64,000 nt of DNA from contig ML014177.1 of assembly GCA_003615045.1 (NCBI GenBank), positions 29,185-93,184 on the forward strand, given 5' to 3'. Positions 38,300 to 47,849 of this stretch are shown here, piece after piece (the stretch's first letter is position 1; each line of letters opens with the position of its first letter). The DNA comes from Caulochytrium protostelioides (Eukaryota; Chytridiomycota; Caulochytriomycetes; Caulochytriales; Caulochytriaceae). The notes below the pieces were generated by a model. It was not told the DNA's origin and made no database searches. It was given only the letters and a program-made list of their open reading frames with translations. Position numbers and translations under genes: made by a program.

Positions 38300-39875
38300 T
38301 CACGCAGGAAGCGCGTCGACGACCAGCTCCGGCGGCAGCAGATGCGTGCGCTGCGGCTGCGTGCACTCGTGGTCAAAGCAGCGCCGCGTCGCGCGCCGCA
38401 GGTCCATGTTGACCACGTAGTAGACGCCGTTCGAGCGGTGCTGCCGGCCGATCAGCATGCAGTATCGGTCGCCGGCAATCGTGTAGGACGCGACGCGGTC
38501 AGACACCAGCTTGATGCGGCTCACGGCGATCCGCTCCGGGTTCGGATGCTCCGGCGGCGCATCGCGGCGCGCCATCTGCAGCACCCATGCATCGACGCCG
38601 GGCCACGGCGAGGACGCCGCGTGCGAGCCACGTGCACGGGGGGCCGACGCCGCCATGGGCCGCGGGTAGCCTGTCGGTCCCCTAATGCCGCGCGGGTCTT
38701 GTGTGTCGGCAGCGTCAGACAGCAGCAGACGTCGTGGATGCTTGTCGTTTCGGCCGTCGGGGTGGACGAGCGACATGATCCAGTCATGCCGGTCAAGTTG
38801 GCGAGGATCGGTCTGCGGACCTTCTGCGGCGGCCGCGAGGCAAGCGCGCGCCGGCGCCTTCCATGTAAGACGGACGGTCTTGCCGATTTTGGAGGAGCCG
38901 CACATGCGAAAGTTGCGATACCGCGTGTAGACGCCTGTGGCGTCGGTGCGGCCCCACCGCCCATCCAGACGATATCATTCCATGCAGGACCACGCCACGC
39001 GCTAGGGGTGAGTCACAGGGATAGGGTTCGAATCTTGGCTCGCAACCGGAATTCAGAGAGAGGCGGCACTTACCACGGTCAATGACGAGGGCAAGCCCCG
39101 CGGCGTGGCTGTTCGCCACCAGGAGATCGCAGGGCCGGGTATTCGGCGGGAGCGCGACCGCGTCGCTGTTGTCGTCGTCGCCGTGGCACCACGCACAGTC
39201 GGGCTGGAGGCACTCGTCGGTCTCGAACGCATGCGCCAGGATCTTGTCGCAGACTGGCTGGACGAAGTGGCCCATGGCGAGATTGGATGGGAAGAGCCGC
39301 TCGTCCGCGTCGGGGCGGCGCGTCCGTGGCGAGAGAATAAGGTGCCGCGAGAACTTGGTGGCTGATGTCGAGTCCAGATCGACGAAATCGTCGGGCTGCA
39401 CGACATAGCCAAAGGTATGCAGCAGCTCGCGGCAGAACCCGCGCTTCAGCACGCGGACCACGTGGTCGGCGTGGGCCACCAAAGGCCGATTCAGCGCTAT
39501 GTCGAATTCTACATCAAAGTAGAGTCGCGCGGGCAGGTCCGGGCAGACCACTTCGTAGTAGTGCCATCCGCGGTCGGCACGGTCGGCGGCCCTGAAGTCC
39601 TGGTACGCGTTCCAGAAGTCCGTCAGCGTCGACACGAGGAACCGGCGGCGGCCTGGCGCGGCCGCATCGAACTCGAAGCTGAAGAGGCGCAGCGGAGGAC
39701 GTGCCGCGTCGTGTTCGGCCATGTACGCGAGCGCGAGTTCCTGCGTGTGGAAGATCTCCCACTGCACGAACCCGGTCGCCGTCTTGGCACGATGCAAGGT
39801 CGAGTAGTCCCGCTTCACTGCGAACTGGGGCACGAGCGTCGCATCGTCGGATCTGGCCATCGCATCCCCAATCAT
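38300..39875 (-). CDS. PRIMPOL: Primase-polymerase PrimPol, two exons
   Basis: PrimPol is an archaeo-eukaryotic primase that re-primes stalled replication forks and copies past lesions. Exon 1 is 39074-39875 and exon 2 is 38300-38934. The 139-base intron starts GTAAGT and ends CACAG. The join reads LALVIDR then GVYTRYRNFRMCGSSKIGK, exactly the conserved region. The product has 478 residues (human 560). The catalytic acids are in LYFDVEFD (D121 and E123), the nucleotide-binding motif is FSRHLI (S176, R177, H178), and the third acid is D266. The C-terminal zinc-binding module is complete: RYCMLIGRQHRSNG, then CFDHEC. A second in-frame Met lies five residues downstream at 39860. The RPA-binding tail of animal PrimPol is not seen. 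It lies tail to tail with EME1. Confidence 0.94.
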
Positions 39876-40671
39876 TCATAACAGGCACGTGTTAGCGTCC
39901 AAGTATACGCTCGCTAGTTTATGGAGCCATCTGGATGATGTGCTGGGTACTTACGAATAGAAGGCAGGTGCTGGCTTCCATTGGGGTGTCGCCAGAGCTG
40001 TAGAAGACGACGCATCGTGGGCCGGGTGACCGTCCTCTCCGCCACGGCAGTCAGGCATCTCTGCGTCGGCCGGCATCGACGCGGATAACGGCATAGCGCT
40101 ACGTTCTATGCTGCCAAACCCCAAGGCCAGTCGGCAACGGCCGTTGATCGACGAGCGAAGGGGGCCAAGTCGGAGTTTTAGTCAGGGAAGGTTTGGCACC
40201 TCAGGATGATCGCTGGGGACGGATCGGCAGAGAGCGTTGACCCCCATGACAAGACATGGCTCGAGCCCCCAGGAGCATCGCCTTCAAGAGACGGTGCGAA
40301 GGGCTTCACGACAGCGATCGATCCGCGCTGATCCTGATATCCGCATCTTGTGCTCCAACCAGCGTATACGGTCGCCGTCGACGCATCAACACGTGCGGGG
40401 TGCAGCGTTGCACCCCTGACGGGCCGGCGGACCGGCACGAGCCCCCCACAGAACCCGGAGGGGGGTTGCGCTTGGAGGGATGGCCGCGCTGCGCCTTCCT
40501 CAACAGGAAAGCGCGCGAGGATGATCGTCGCTGAGCATCAGGGCGCACGCCGCCCATGACACCGCTGATTATTTCTAGTAACAAGAGGTTGAGTGGTTGA
40601 GAAATACCGACACAAAGCAGGGGAAACGATGAGAAAGCGGGGAAAAGAAAATTTACAGAGATCAAATGAAT
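39876..40671. other. Gap between PrimPol and VID27
   Basis: Upstream region of PrimPol and 3' side of VID27, both on the minus strand. Short frames only, no domains, no strong repeat. Nothing supported. Confidence 0.5.
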
Positions 40672-43161
40672 CTAGTTGTCGTACTCCTTGACGGTATCAG
40701 CGCGCAGCTGCTCGGGCCGCTTCATCAGTGAGGTATGCATGGCCGAGACGTTGGCCTTGGTGGCAACAACGATCTGGCGCGCTCTGTTAAAGCGGAAGCT
40801 GTCGTCCACCACGGATTCCTTCGTCCGGGTGATGATATAGTTCATCGTGTGGCCCGACTTGACGCGGTTGAAGTTCCACCGGATCACCCATGGACCCGTC
40901 GACGTCGCGATGTAGCGCTCTTCCTGTTCGCCGGTGTTGAAGCGGGCGGGTGTGTAATTGATCGGGCACCGCATCCAGACCGCGTGGCACGGGTCCAGCT
41001 GAAGCTTGATGGCCTGGGGCGGCGTCTGCTTCATACTCGTCTCGAAGCCGTTCTTGGCCGAGCCCTCGATGCCCGTTGGGATCAGCAGAATGTACGTCCG
41101 CGTTGTGGCCAGCACCCACTGGCCGTCCTCGGTCACGTCGAGCCCGGTAATCGGGGCGCCGAAGCCCGGCAGTAGCGTCTTGGCGTTCATCCCGAGCTTG
41201 TTGTACAAGCGGATCTCGCCCTTCTCACTGGCCACGGCAACATAGCCTTTGCCCGTGGTCGCAGCCGAGGTGAACCCGTTCTTAACGGCATAGCTCTTCA
41301 GATTGACGGTCTTGTCGGCGGTGCGCGGGTCGATCTGGAACAGCGCGTTGTCCGAGAATGCCGTAATGGTCGACGTGTCCGTCATCTGGGCATACTTCTT
41401 GTCGGGCAGAATCGATTTCACGCGGGCATTCTGCACTTCCCATGAGTCAACGACCTTGCCGGCTTCCAGGTCCATGCGGTACACGTGGGTGTCGTCGCCG
41501 GGGCGGAGCAGGAGCATCTCGCGGTCGTTACGGTGCAGCATGACCTTCTTCGGGCTGAACCTCTCGCTCGGCGCGTTCGGGTCGTTGACCTGGTTGATCG
41601 TGGCCGTATGGCGCAGCCCCTCGTCGTCGTCATACCGGAACACGCCGATCTTGCTGCCCTGAACGACAAAGGAGCGGTCCTTGCCGACGGCCAGGAGCGA
41701 GTTGCTCGTGGCGCTGCCGCCTTTGGCACCATCGAAGACCGTGGGTTTGTAGCGAATTGTGGACCGCATTCGGCGGTCGCCCTCGTCCTCCGACTCCGAC
41801 TCCGACTCTGATTCTGAGTCGGAGTCGGCGTCGGATGCCGAGTCGGGACGGGTTGGACCCGAGTCGCTCCGCAACGGAACGTCGTCCGTGGAGTCGAAGC
41901 GCACCGACTTCTTGGTGGTCTGCGCGGGGGGGCGCACCTCGTCGGCGCCTTCCAGATACGCTCGCTCGTTCCGCTCGACGGGATACGGCACGTCGTCGTG
42001 GCAGGCCTGCCAGCGGAGCTGGAAGAAGATCCCGACAAAGTGTCGCATGTCCTCGGCCGGCGGGAACAGGAGCTGCCACGCGACCATCACACGGCCCTCG
42101 GTATCGGTTTCCTGCCAAAAGAACTGGCGCTGGTTGATGTCATAGGACCCTGCCATGTTGGCCGTGATCTTCTGGAGCGTCAGCAGGTCTTTGAGCTTGG
42201 GGGTCGCGTGGGCCGGCATCGGCCGCCAGACGGCGATCCACTCCGCCCCCTGGTCCGAGCACAGATCGACGCGCGCTCTGGCGAACAGCAGCTCATACTG
42301 GTCGGTTTCCAGGTTGTTCATGTACAAGTCAGCGACGTGCGTCGTCACCGGCGGCTTCGTCGACCGGGCCAGCTCTTTCTCGGCGAAGCCCAACTGGCAC
42401 CTCGCCTGGAACTGAGCGAGCATCTTGGGCGAGGGGCCACGCGGCGAGTCCGCGGGTCGCTGCGATGGCGACGGCGAGCGAGATCGTGAGGCTCGATCTT
42501 CCATCAGCCGCTGCATCCTGGCCGTCGTCTCCGACACTAGATCTGATAGCTTCTCGGGCGAGGTGGTGGGCGAGGCATTGCGCGGCGTGGGCTCGGTCTT
42601 GACCGCCATCGCGGGCGGCTTCGACCTCGCGGGTGGAGACGTGCCGGCGTGGCTCGTCTTCTGACGACGCGAAAACAGCGCTTCCAGATACGCGTTGAGC
42701 GTGGGCTCGTCCGGCGGCGTCTCGTTGTGGGCACCCTCGTAGAGGCACCGCCCAACGAGGTCTACGAGCAGGCCGCAGTTCTGTGCCTCGCCGCGGTGCG
42801 GCTGAAAACGCCACGACTGGCCATCCGCCTCCCAGATCACGCCGTTCGTCGCCGTCGTGGAGATGTTCATCGCTTCTGCGATGTGGAACAGGCGCTCGTC
42901 GTCGCCCTCGAGCTGGTCCTCAAACTCGTCCGCGCGGCGCGGCGAGGCGCCGCGAGACGGCACGCGCGGGGCCGTCGCCGCATCGTCGGGCCCCCGGCTG
43001 ATGCAGAGCTGGTGCTGGTGCGCCCGGCTCGTGCCTTCGACCGTGGCGTGGGCATCGCGGTACACGAGTCGATCGTCGCAATACAGCTTGCCCGCCACGG
43101 AAATCTCCTGCGGGGGCTGCTTCAGGCCCAGCAGCCGTGACGACAAGTCAAATAAGCCCAT
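40672..43161 (-). CDS. VID27: VID27 family protein
   Basis: VID27 is a conserved fungal cytoplasmic protein, first linked in yeast to vacuole import and degradation of gluconeogenic enzymes; its biochemical role is unclear. The start at 43161 gives MGLFDLSSRLLGL. An upstream in-frame ATG at 43236 adds 25 residues that look like leader sequence. The product has 829 residues. The N-terminal domain contains ISVAGKLYCDDRLVYRD and DDERLFHIAEAMNI. A disordered Ser/Pro-rich segment, then a PH-like middle domain (YELLFARARVDLCSDQG), follow. An acidic linker (42 bases of alternating Asp/Ser/Glu codons near 41790) precedes the C-terminal WD40-like domain: NSLLAVGKDRSFVVQGSKIG, ARVKSILPDKKYAQMTD, GPWVIRWNFNRVKSG. 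The order and length match the family. Confidence 0.94.
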   Translation of the reverse strand: MGLFDLSSRLLGLKQPPQEISVAGKLYCDDRLVYRDAHATVEGTSRAHQHQLCISRGPDDAATAPRVPSRGASPRRADEFEDQLEGDDERLFHIAEAMNISTTATNGVIWEADGQSWRFQPHRGEAQNCGLLVDLVGRCLYEGAHNETPPDEPTLNAYLEALFSRRQKTSHAGTSPPARSKPPAMAVKTEPTPRNASPTTSPEKLSDLVSETTARMQRLMEDRASRSRSPSPSQRPADSPRGPSPKMLAQFQARCQLGFAEKELARSTKPPVTTHVADLYMNNLETDQYELLFARARVDLCSDQGAEWIAVWRPMPAHATPKLKDLLTLQKITANMAGSYDINQRQFFWQETDTEGRVMVAWQLLFPPAEDMRHFVGIFFQLRWQACHDDVPYPVERNERAYLEGADEVRPPAQTTKKSVRFDSTDDVPLRSDSGPTRPDSASDADSDSESESESESEDEGDRRMRSTIRYKPTVFDGAKGGSATSNSLLAVGKDRSFVVQGSKIGVFRYDDDEGLRHTATINQVNDPNAPSERFSPKKVMLHRNDREMLLLRPGDDTHVYRMDLEAGKVVDSWEVQNARVKSILPDKKYAQMTDTSTITAFSDNALFQIDPRTADKTVNLKSYAVKNGFTSAATTGKGYVAVASEKGEIRLYNKLGMNAKTLLPGFGAPITGLDVTEDGQWVLATTRTYILLIPTGIEGSAKNGFETSMKQTPPQAIKLQLDPCHAVWMRCPINYTPARFNTGEQEERYIATSTGPWVIRWNFNRVKSGHTMNYIITRTKESVVDDSFRFNRARQIVVATKANVSAMHTSLMKRPEQLRADTVKEYDN

Positions 43162-43979
43162 GGTGGAGCTGCGCAGGGGGATGGGACGGGGGGATAGGAT
43201 GAGATAGACAGGAGAACAACTAGTATGAAAAAGCAAGACGGCACCGATTCGGATGGAGCAGGCGCGTGATGATCCTGTCGCTGCAATAGGATACCAGGGA
43301 GACGGTTTCGTCCAGATCGTTTGGAGCGCGTAGGGCAGAAGCGAGACGTTTGAGCGGCACTGTGGGTCGCTCGTCTATATCGCTCATGGGCATGCGGACG
43401 CAGGGAGCTCGCGTGGGATGTGCCGCATTACGCCGGAGGGATGTAACGTTGGCATTGTATGAACCAGAGAACCCGTTGAGCCGAGCGCCAGGTGTGCGGT
43501 CGGCCACGAGCCCTGCGCGGCCTGGCTGTGTTCCAGGGGCTTTCTTTTTTTCCGCTGGGCTCGTTCTGACTCACCCGACCTGGCGTGGGACCCCACGGCG
43601 GCGCTGAGGCTCGCGAAACCACGTCATGCACATCATCATCCGCTCCCAACCCCATTCCGGGAGCCACGATGAACCACTTAGCGACTCCATATCACGCTGG
43701 ATCCTGAAGGAGCGCGGGGGATGCGGCCGCCATGCGAATCACCACAAGGCGATCCGCAACTTTTGTCGTAACGAGCGAACCTGCTCGTGTACATAGGCCC
43801 TCATCCACACCTCTCAAACTCTGTCGATGGGAGGCCCCGCCAGATCGAGTATCATCGATGCTCCATGACCAGTGAGAGCGAAATGATACGTCGAGACTCC
43901 CCGGTGTACAGATCGTACACAATGCGGCCAGCGACTCTTTTTAAACGATAATCGCATCTATATCGTACCGCTTCAAAGC
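43162..43979. other. Upstream region of VID27, no gene seen
   Basis: Promoter side of VID27, then low-information sequence. A small 6-bp-arm hairpin (GTGTAC and GTACAC) lies at 43904-43920, close to the end of the neighbouring transposase-like relic. No gene is supported. Confidence 0.45.
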
Positions 43980-44640
43980 TGAATTCTTTCTGGACTTGAT
44001 TTTTTTTTTTGAGATATCGCATATAGAGGTCCATCCTGACCTCACGCTGCACACCATGTCCTCCGAGGTGCCCCCAGGGGTCTCGAAGGCAGTACGCGCA
44101 TTTTGGTTCAGTGTCGGATGAGCTTGCCGATCTTGGGCCGCGGCGGGTCGTGCCCCGGGATGCGGCACAGCGCTCGGTCTGGCGGGTAAGGCCGCGCAGC
44201 GTCGGATGTTTAGCGCGGCATCGAGATCGTGGTTCACCAACTTGCTGTGGGTGGATTCATACTGCAGCCAACCTCGGACTACGATTCTCTGACGCCGGCG
44301 TGAACCGGTCTTCAGGACCACATTCATCGGAGCATACACCTGGGTCTTGCAGACCCAAGTGACGGCCGTCAACGCAGTCGGGTAGGCGCTCGCCCGGGTC
44401 CGGGCAGATTGGTCTCGTACTGGGTGGCGTCGGCACCGTAATCTGTTGCCGTCGCCGAGGTGGCGCTGCGTGAGCAATCTGGTGGCCAGCAACGGGTAGT
44501 AGTCCCGATAGTCGTCACAGAAAGTTCATATTGGTCAGGTCAGGCATCCACGACGTCCTCGACGCCGTCGAAGCATCGCTTGAGCAGGCCGGACAGCGCG
44601 ATGCCGGCGATGTGGAAGCGCTGAGAGAAGGCCACCACGT
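43980..44640 (-). pseudogene. Decayed TnpB/Fanzor-like transposase relic
   Basis: A 183-codon minus-strand frame (43941-44492) contains a patch, at about 44150-44290, that resembles the C-terminal RuvC-like end of TnpB/Fanzor (OrfB) proteins: IVVRGWLQYESTHSKL followed by VNHDLDAALNIRRC, like the family motif around its last acidic residue (DRDVNAARNI). Family-like segments also appear in neighbouring frames: one at about 44550-44640 reads VVAFSQRFHIAGIALSG before a stop, and KIGKLIRH lies in another frame near 44110-44135. A copy disrupted by at least two frame changes and a stop is the simplest reading. Zinc-ribbon cysteines are not clear. The element ends are not defined; a perfect hairpin at 44739-44772 lies on its 5' side. 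A host gene fragment is possible, and the family call rests on short motifs. Confidence 0.45.
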
Positions 44641-44738
44641 GCGCGCGGATGGCGTCTCAAACCTGCTGTTTGTCATCGCCTCGCAAGTGCGTTAGCAGCG
44701 CAGCCTTGACCACCGTTTCCGTTATGTCCTTCTCTCCC

Positions 44739-44772
44739 TTACAGGACGTTGCCCCCGGGCAACGTCCTGTAA
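44739..44772. repeat. Perfect inverted repeat, 16-bp arms, 2-nt spacer
   Basis: The left arm at 44739-44754 (TTACAGGACGTTGCCC) pairs perfectly with 44757-44772 across CC. It lies 69 bases past the stop of the minus-strand gene at 44841 and about 100 bases from the transposase-like relic. It is either a 3' UTR stem-loop or an element-end hairpin. Confidence 0.85.
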
Positions 44773-44840
44773 ATAAAGCACCTCACATCTCTGTGTTCGA
44801 AAAGAGACATTGTTGCTATCTAGCCGCTTGGTGTTCACGG

Positions 44841-46859
44841 CTAGGCACGTGCCGTGCTGCGCGATCGACGCAGATTGCCGCTGACACTCGTAGTATGGCC
44901 GATCGGCGTGGGCGTGCTGCTCGGCTGCGGCTGCGGCTGGCCCCGCACGTCTGAGGGCGAGCGGCGATGACTCGTGCTACTCTCCTTACTCGCCGTCGTC
45001 AACTTGGACGCCGACGCCGACGCCGACGCCGACACCGTCGTCGCATCGGCCGCACGCGCCTGGGCACGCGCCTCGCGTGCCGCGTGTCTCTCGGCCCGCT
45101 CCCGGTCGCGCTGCTCGCGGTCCGAGGTTGCCATTCGCAGGGAGCGCTCCGCCGTCGCGCCCGAGGCCGTCGGGGGACGGTCACGGTCGCTGCGGTGTCG
45201 CCGCGCATCACTCGCCGTGGCGGCAGTGGCGGCGGTCGTGATGGCAGCGGCCGTGGCGCGCACCGGCGCCGACACATGCGAATCGTCGTTCGAGCGGTTC
45301 GAGCTGACGCGATGGGGGCCCGCGGTGGCCGTGCTCGCGACAGGCGCGACAGACTCCATGAACCCGCCCGGCGTGCTCTCCGACAGGAACGCCGTATCCA
45401 AGGCTTCATGGCTATGGGCCGCCGAGCCCGCTTTGCTGCCCGTGAACGCGGCGAAGCCCGATGTCGCTCCGCTGTGTCGCGACCTGGGGATACTGGCGCC
45501 CTTGACTTTGCTGGAGACGGCCGACGCGCCCGAAATCACGTCTTCGTCCATCATGTCGTCCACATCGCTATGGTGTCGCAGGAACGAAGGAACAGTTGAC
45601 GGATGGTCACGCTCACGCTCACGCTCACGCTCACGCTCACGCTCACGCTCACGCTCACGCTCACGCTCACGTGTCGTGCTGTGGCCGAGGGTGCTGGCAC
45701 GACGCGATGAAGTGGTCGTCGCGGCGGGCTCAAAGAGGTTCTGAACACTGCCATGGTGACTGCGTGGCTTGGGCTCCGCGTCGGAAGGGCTGCCACCGCC
45801 CACATCGGGGCGAGATCGAGAGCGGCTCAGGGAGCGCGGAGAGACCGCGCGGGCAGTCGTGGGGGGAAGGTCCTCCAAATCGTCCCCGTCGTCCGCCTCC
45901 GATCCATGGGCATCACTGTCCGCACGGTCGTGGGTTCCATACGCGTCGTGGCCCCGGCTGGACGTCTGGCTCTGCTGACGCTGGATCGACCACTTGGTGG
46001 CCGTGTTCGACACGAGCCCATCATCGCTGACGGACGAGATGGAGTCTGCGTCAAAATCAAGGTCATCCCCCACCTTAGGGCGCGCAGGCTGCGCCGACGT
46101 GCCCAGCGACCCGGCCGAGCCCTGCCGTGCAAACCCGGCCGACGGGACCGCCTCGCTCAATGCCAGCGGCGTGAGATGGCCGTGGGCGAGCGAATGCGAG
46201 CTGTTCTGTGTGCTGCGGCTGAGACTCGGGGGCAACGGCGACGGAACCACGAGGCGGTCATCCATGGACTCGGCGCGACGCGAGGCAGCAAGCGCTGTAG
46301 CGGCCCCGTCAGCGCCGGCTCCGGCACCCTGCACGGGGCTGCGACGTTCCTGGAGGCCGTGGGTCCCACCCGCGGTGTTGTGCAGGGCGGACGTGGTGGT
46401 CGCGACGGCGGGTGCGAGCGGTGGCGCCGCTGCCGCTGCAGCGGATTCATCATCCCGCGGCGGCCGGTATGCCACAATCAGCGCATCGCCGTCACGCAGC
46501 AGGCCCACCGAGCTGTTCGGACTCATCGCGGCATACGCGCCGGCGGTATAGATCGCGGCATGGCGGACGTCAATGCCTTCATCGGCATCCAGCTGCAGGC
46601 GTTTGACGCGGACGAGGAGGTCCTGCAGCGTATGTCCCTGCTCGGACTCATCTTGGCGCACCAAGGACGATGCGCCCCCGTGACGCGACGGCGAGGTGTG
46701 GGTGAAGGCGAGATCGGTAATCACACAGCGTGCAGGCGAGATCGGCTCCCATGGGGCCCCATCCTTGCTGGACAGTGCCGGCGCCGCGTAGCTGGTACTG
46801 GCGGCGGCCGGAAAGCCGAGGAAGATGAGTGTCACCCGCGGCACGGCTTCGAAAGGCAT
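44841..46859 (-). CDS. Ser/Arg-rich protein of unknown function with Glu-Arg repeat
   Basis: Function not recognised. The start at 46859 gives MPFEAVPRVTLIFLGFP; the frame is open to 47078 but those residues look like random GC-rich sequence. The product has 672 residues. Residues 1-130 are the only ordered-looking part, with strands and a closing pattern SVGLLRDGDALIVAYRP, the kind of ending seen in ubiquitin-like folds; this is a weak structural guess. The rest is disordered, rich in Ser, Ala and Arg, with an 11-fold Glu-Arg dipeptide run at about residues 396-418 made by a pure 6-bp repeat in the DNA, and a second charged segment (SDREQRDRERAERHAARE) near the C-terminus. It is divergent from the gene at 47850, and its 3' side carries the 16-bp hairpin. 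Confidence 0.65.
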   Translation of the reverse strand: MPFEAVPRVTLIFLGFPAAASTSYAAPALSSKDGAPWEPISPARCVITDLAFTHTSPSRHGGASSLVRQDESEQGHTLQDLLVRVKRLQLDADEGIDVRHAAIYTAGAYAAMSPNSSVGLLRDGDALIVAYRPPRDDESAAAAAAPPLAPAVATTTSALHNTAGGTHGLQERRSPVQGAGAGADGAATALAASRRAESMDDRLVVPSPLPPSLSRSTQNSSHSLAHGHLTPLALSEAVPSAGFARQGSAGSLGTSAQPARPKVGDDLDFDADSISSVSDDGLVSNTATKWSIQRQQSQTSSRGHDAYGTHDRADSDAHGSEADDGDDLEDLPPTTARAVSPRSLSRSRSRPDVGGGSPSDAEPKPRSHHGSVQNLFEPAATTTSSRRASTLGHSTTRERERERERERERERERERERDHPSTVPSFLRHHSDVDDMMDEDVISGASAVSSKVKGASIPRSRHSGATSGFAAFTGSKAGSAAHSHEALDTAFLSESTPGGFMESVAPVASTATAGPHRVSSNRSNDDSHVSAPVRATAAAITTAATAATASDARRHRSDRDRPPTASGATAERSLRMATSDREQRDRERAERHAAREARAQARAADATTVSASASASASKLTTASKESSTSHRRSPSDVRGQPQPQPSSTPTPIGHTTSVSGNLRRSRSTARA
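45607..45671. repeat. 6-bp tandem repeat inside a coding region
   Basis: TCACGC is repeated about 10.8 times without interruption. On the minus strand it reads as alternating Glu and Arg codons in the gene at 44841-46859. A six-base unit preserves frame when copy number changes, so length variation among strains is likely. Confidence 0.9.
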
Positions 46860-47849
46860 GGCCGCAACTCTGATGTCGGATGGATTGGTGGCGCCACGAC
46901 GGAACGGGATCGGAGGACGTGCGAATGCGTGCAAGACGGCCGAGCGCACGGCCGAGCAATTGAGGCTTTCTGTTCTGCGGATACATTCTGTTCTGTGTGC
47001 GGATCCACATAGAGCCGCGTTCCGCGGATACACCCACACCGTGGGTGGGAGTATAGGGCGCGGCCCTATCCGCAGCACGCGGCTCTATCCGCCGAACGTG
47101 GATGCTGCGCGTCGACAGGCGGTCAGCGCCGCGCCAAGACGAGGAGCGGACTTCTAAAATGCCGGGGGATCGGCGGCCGCCCCGGGTGACGGCGTCACGG
47201 CGCGACCGCCGTATCTCCGTCGGCCCGGGCAACAACATCCGTCACGGCAGGAGCGCCGCTCGGCGCGCATCCGTGTGCTCAGCGGACGTGCGCATGCTGC
47301 CGATCCCGCCGATCCCGCCGACCGCGCGGCGGGACACAGCGGTGGTGCGCGTGCAGGCGCACCACCTGGGCAGCCGGCCCGCTGGGTCCTGCGGCGCTGC
47401 GCGCGAGCGCCGGCGGCAGCGACGTGGGACAAAGCGGCGTCGCCGGCGCCGACGTCGCCGACGGGCCTCGATGCCGCCGGAAGCGCCGCACGCCATGCTG
47501 GCGGCCAGCACGAAGCATCGTGGACCGATCGTGTTCGCAACGCGTGGGCCGTCGGAGTTCGCTGTCCGCGGGAGGGATGGACGACGCACCGCGTAGCGGA
47601 TCATCTGTATCACGCTTCGCGCATCGCCCTCCTGCTAGTCCTCATTTCATCACTTCGAACCGGCGGATGCAGGGGCCGTGTGGACTCGGCGACGGGATGG
47701 CGATCGCCCTGAGCGTATCTGCCGTTTCATGCGTCGTGAACTAGGATCGATCCATCAGCACGCTTCCCACACGCACTCGATCCTTCTGGTCGATTTTCTT
47801 TTTGTTCTGGTCGATTTCATCCCGTTGCGCCGTTGTTGCCGCCGATCCC
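46860..47849. other. Divergent gap between two unknown genes
   Basis: A kilobase with promoters for both flanking genes. Arg-rich frames on both strands lack domains. T-rich sequence (47780-47820) lies just before the plus-strand start. No gene is supported. Confidence 0.5.

Noticed and set aside
39020-39040. GGGTTCGAATC, similar to a tRNA T-loop
   Set aside because: It lies in the PrimPol intron, the flanking bases do not form a T stem, and no acceptor or anticodon arm is nearby.
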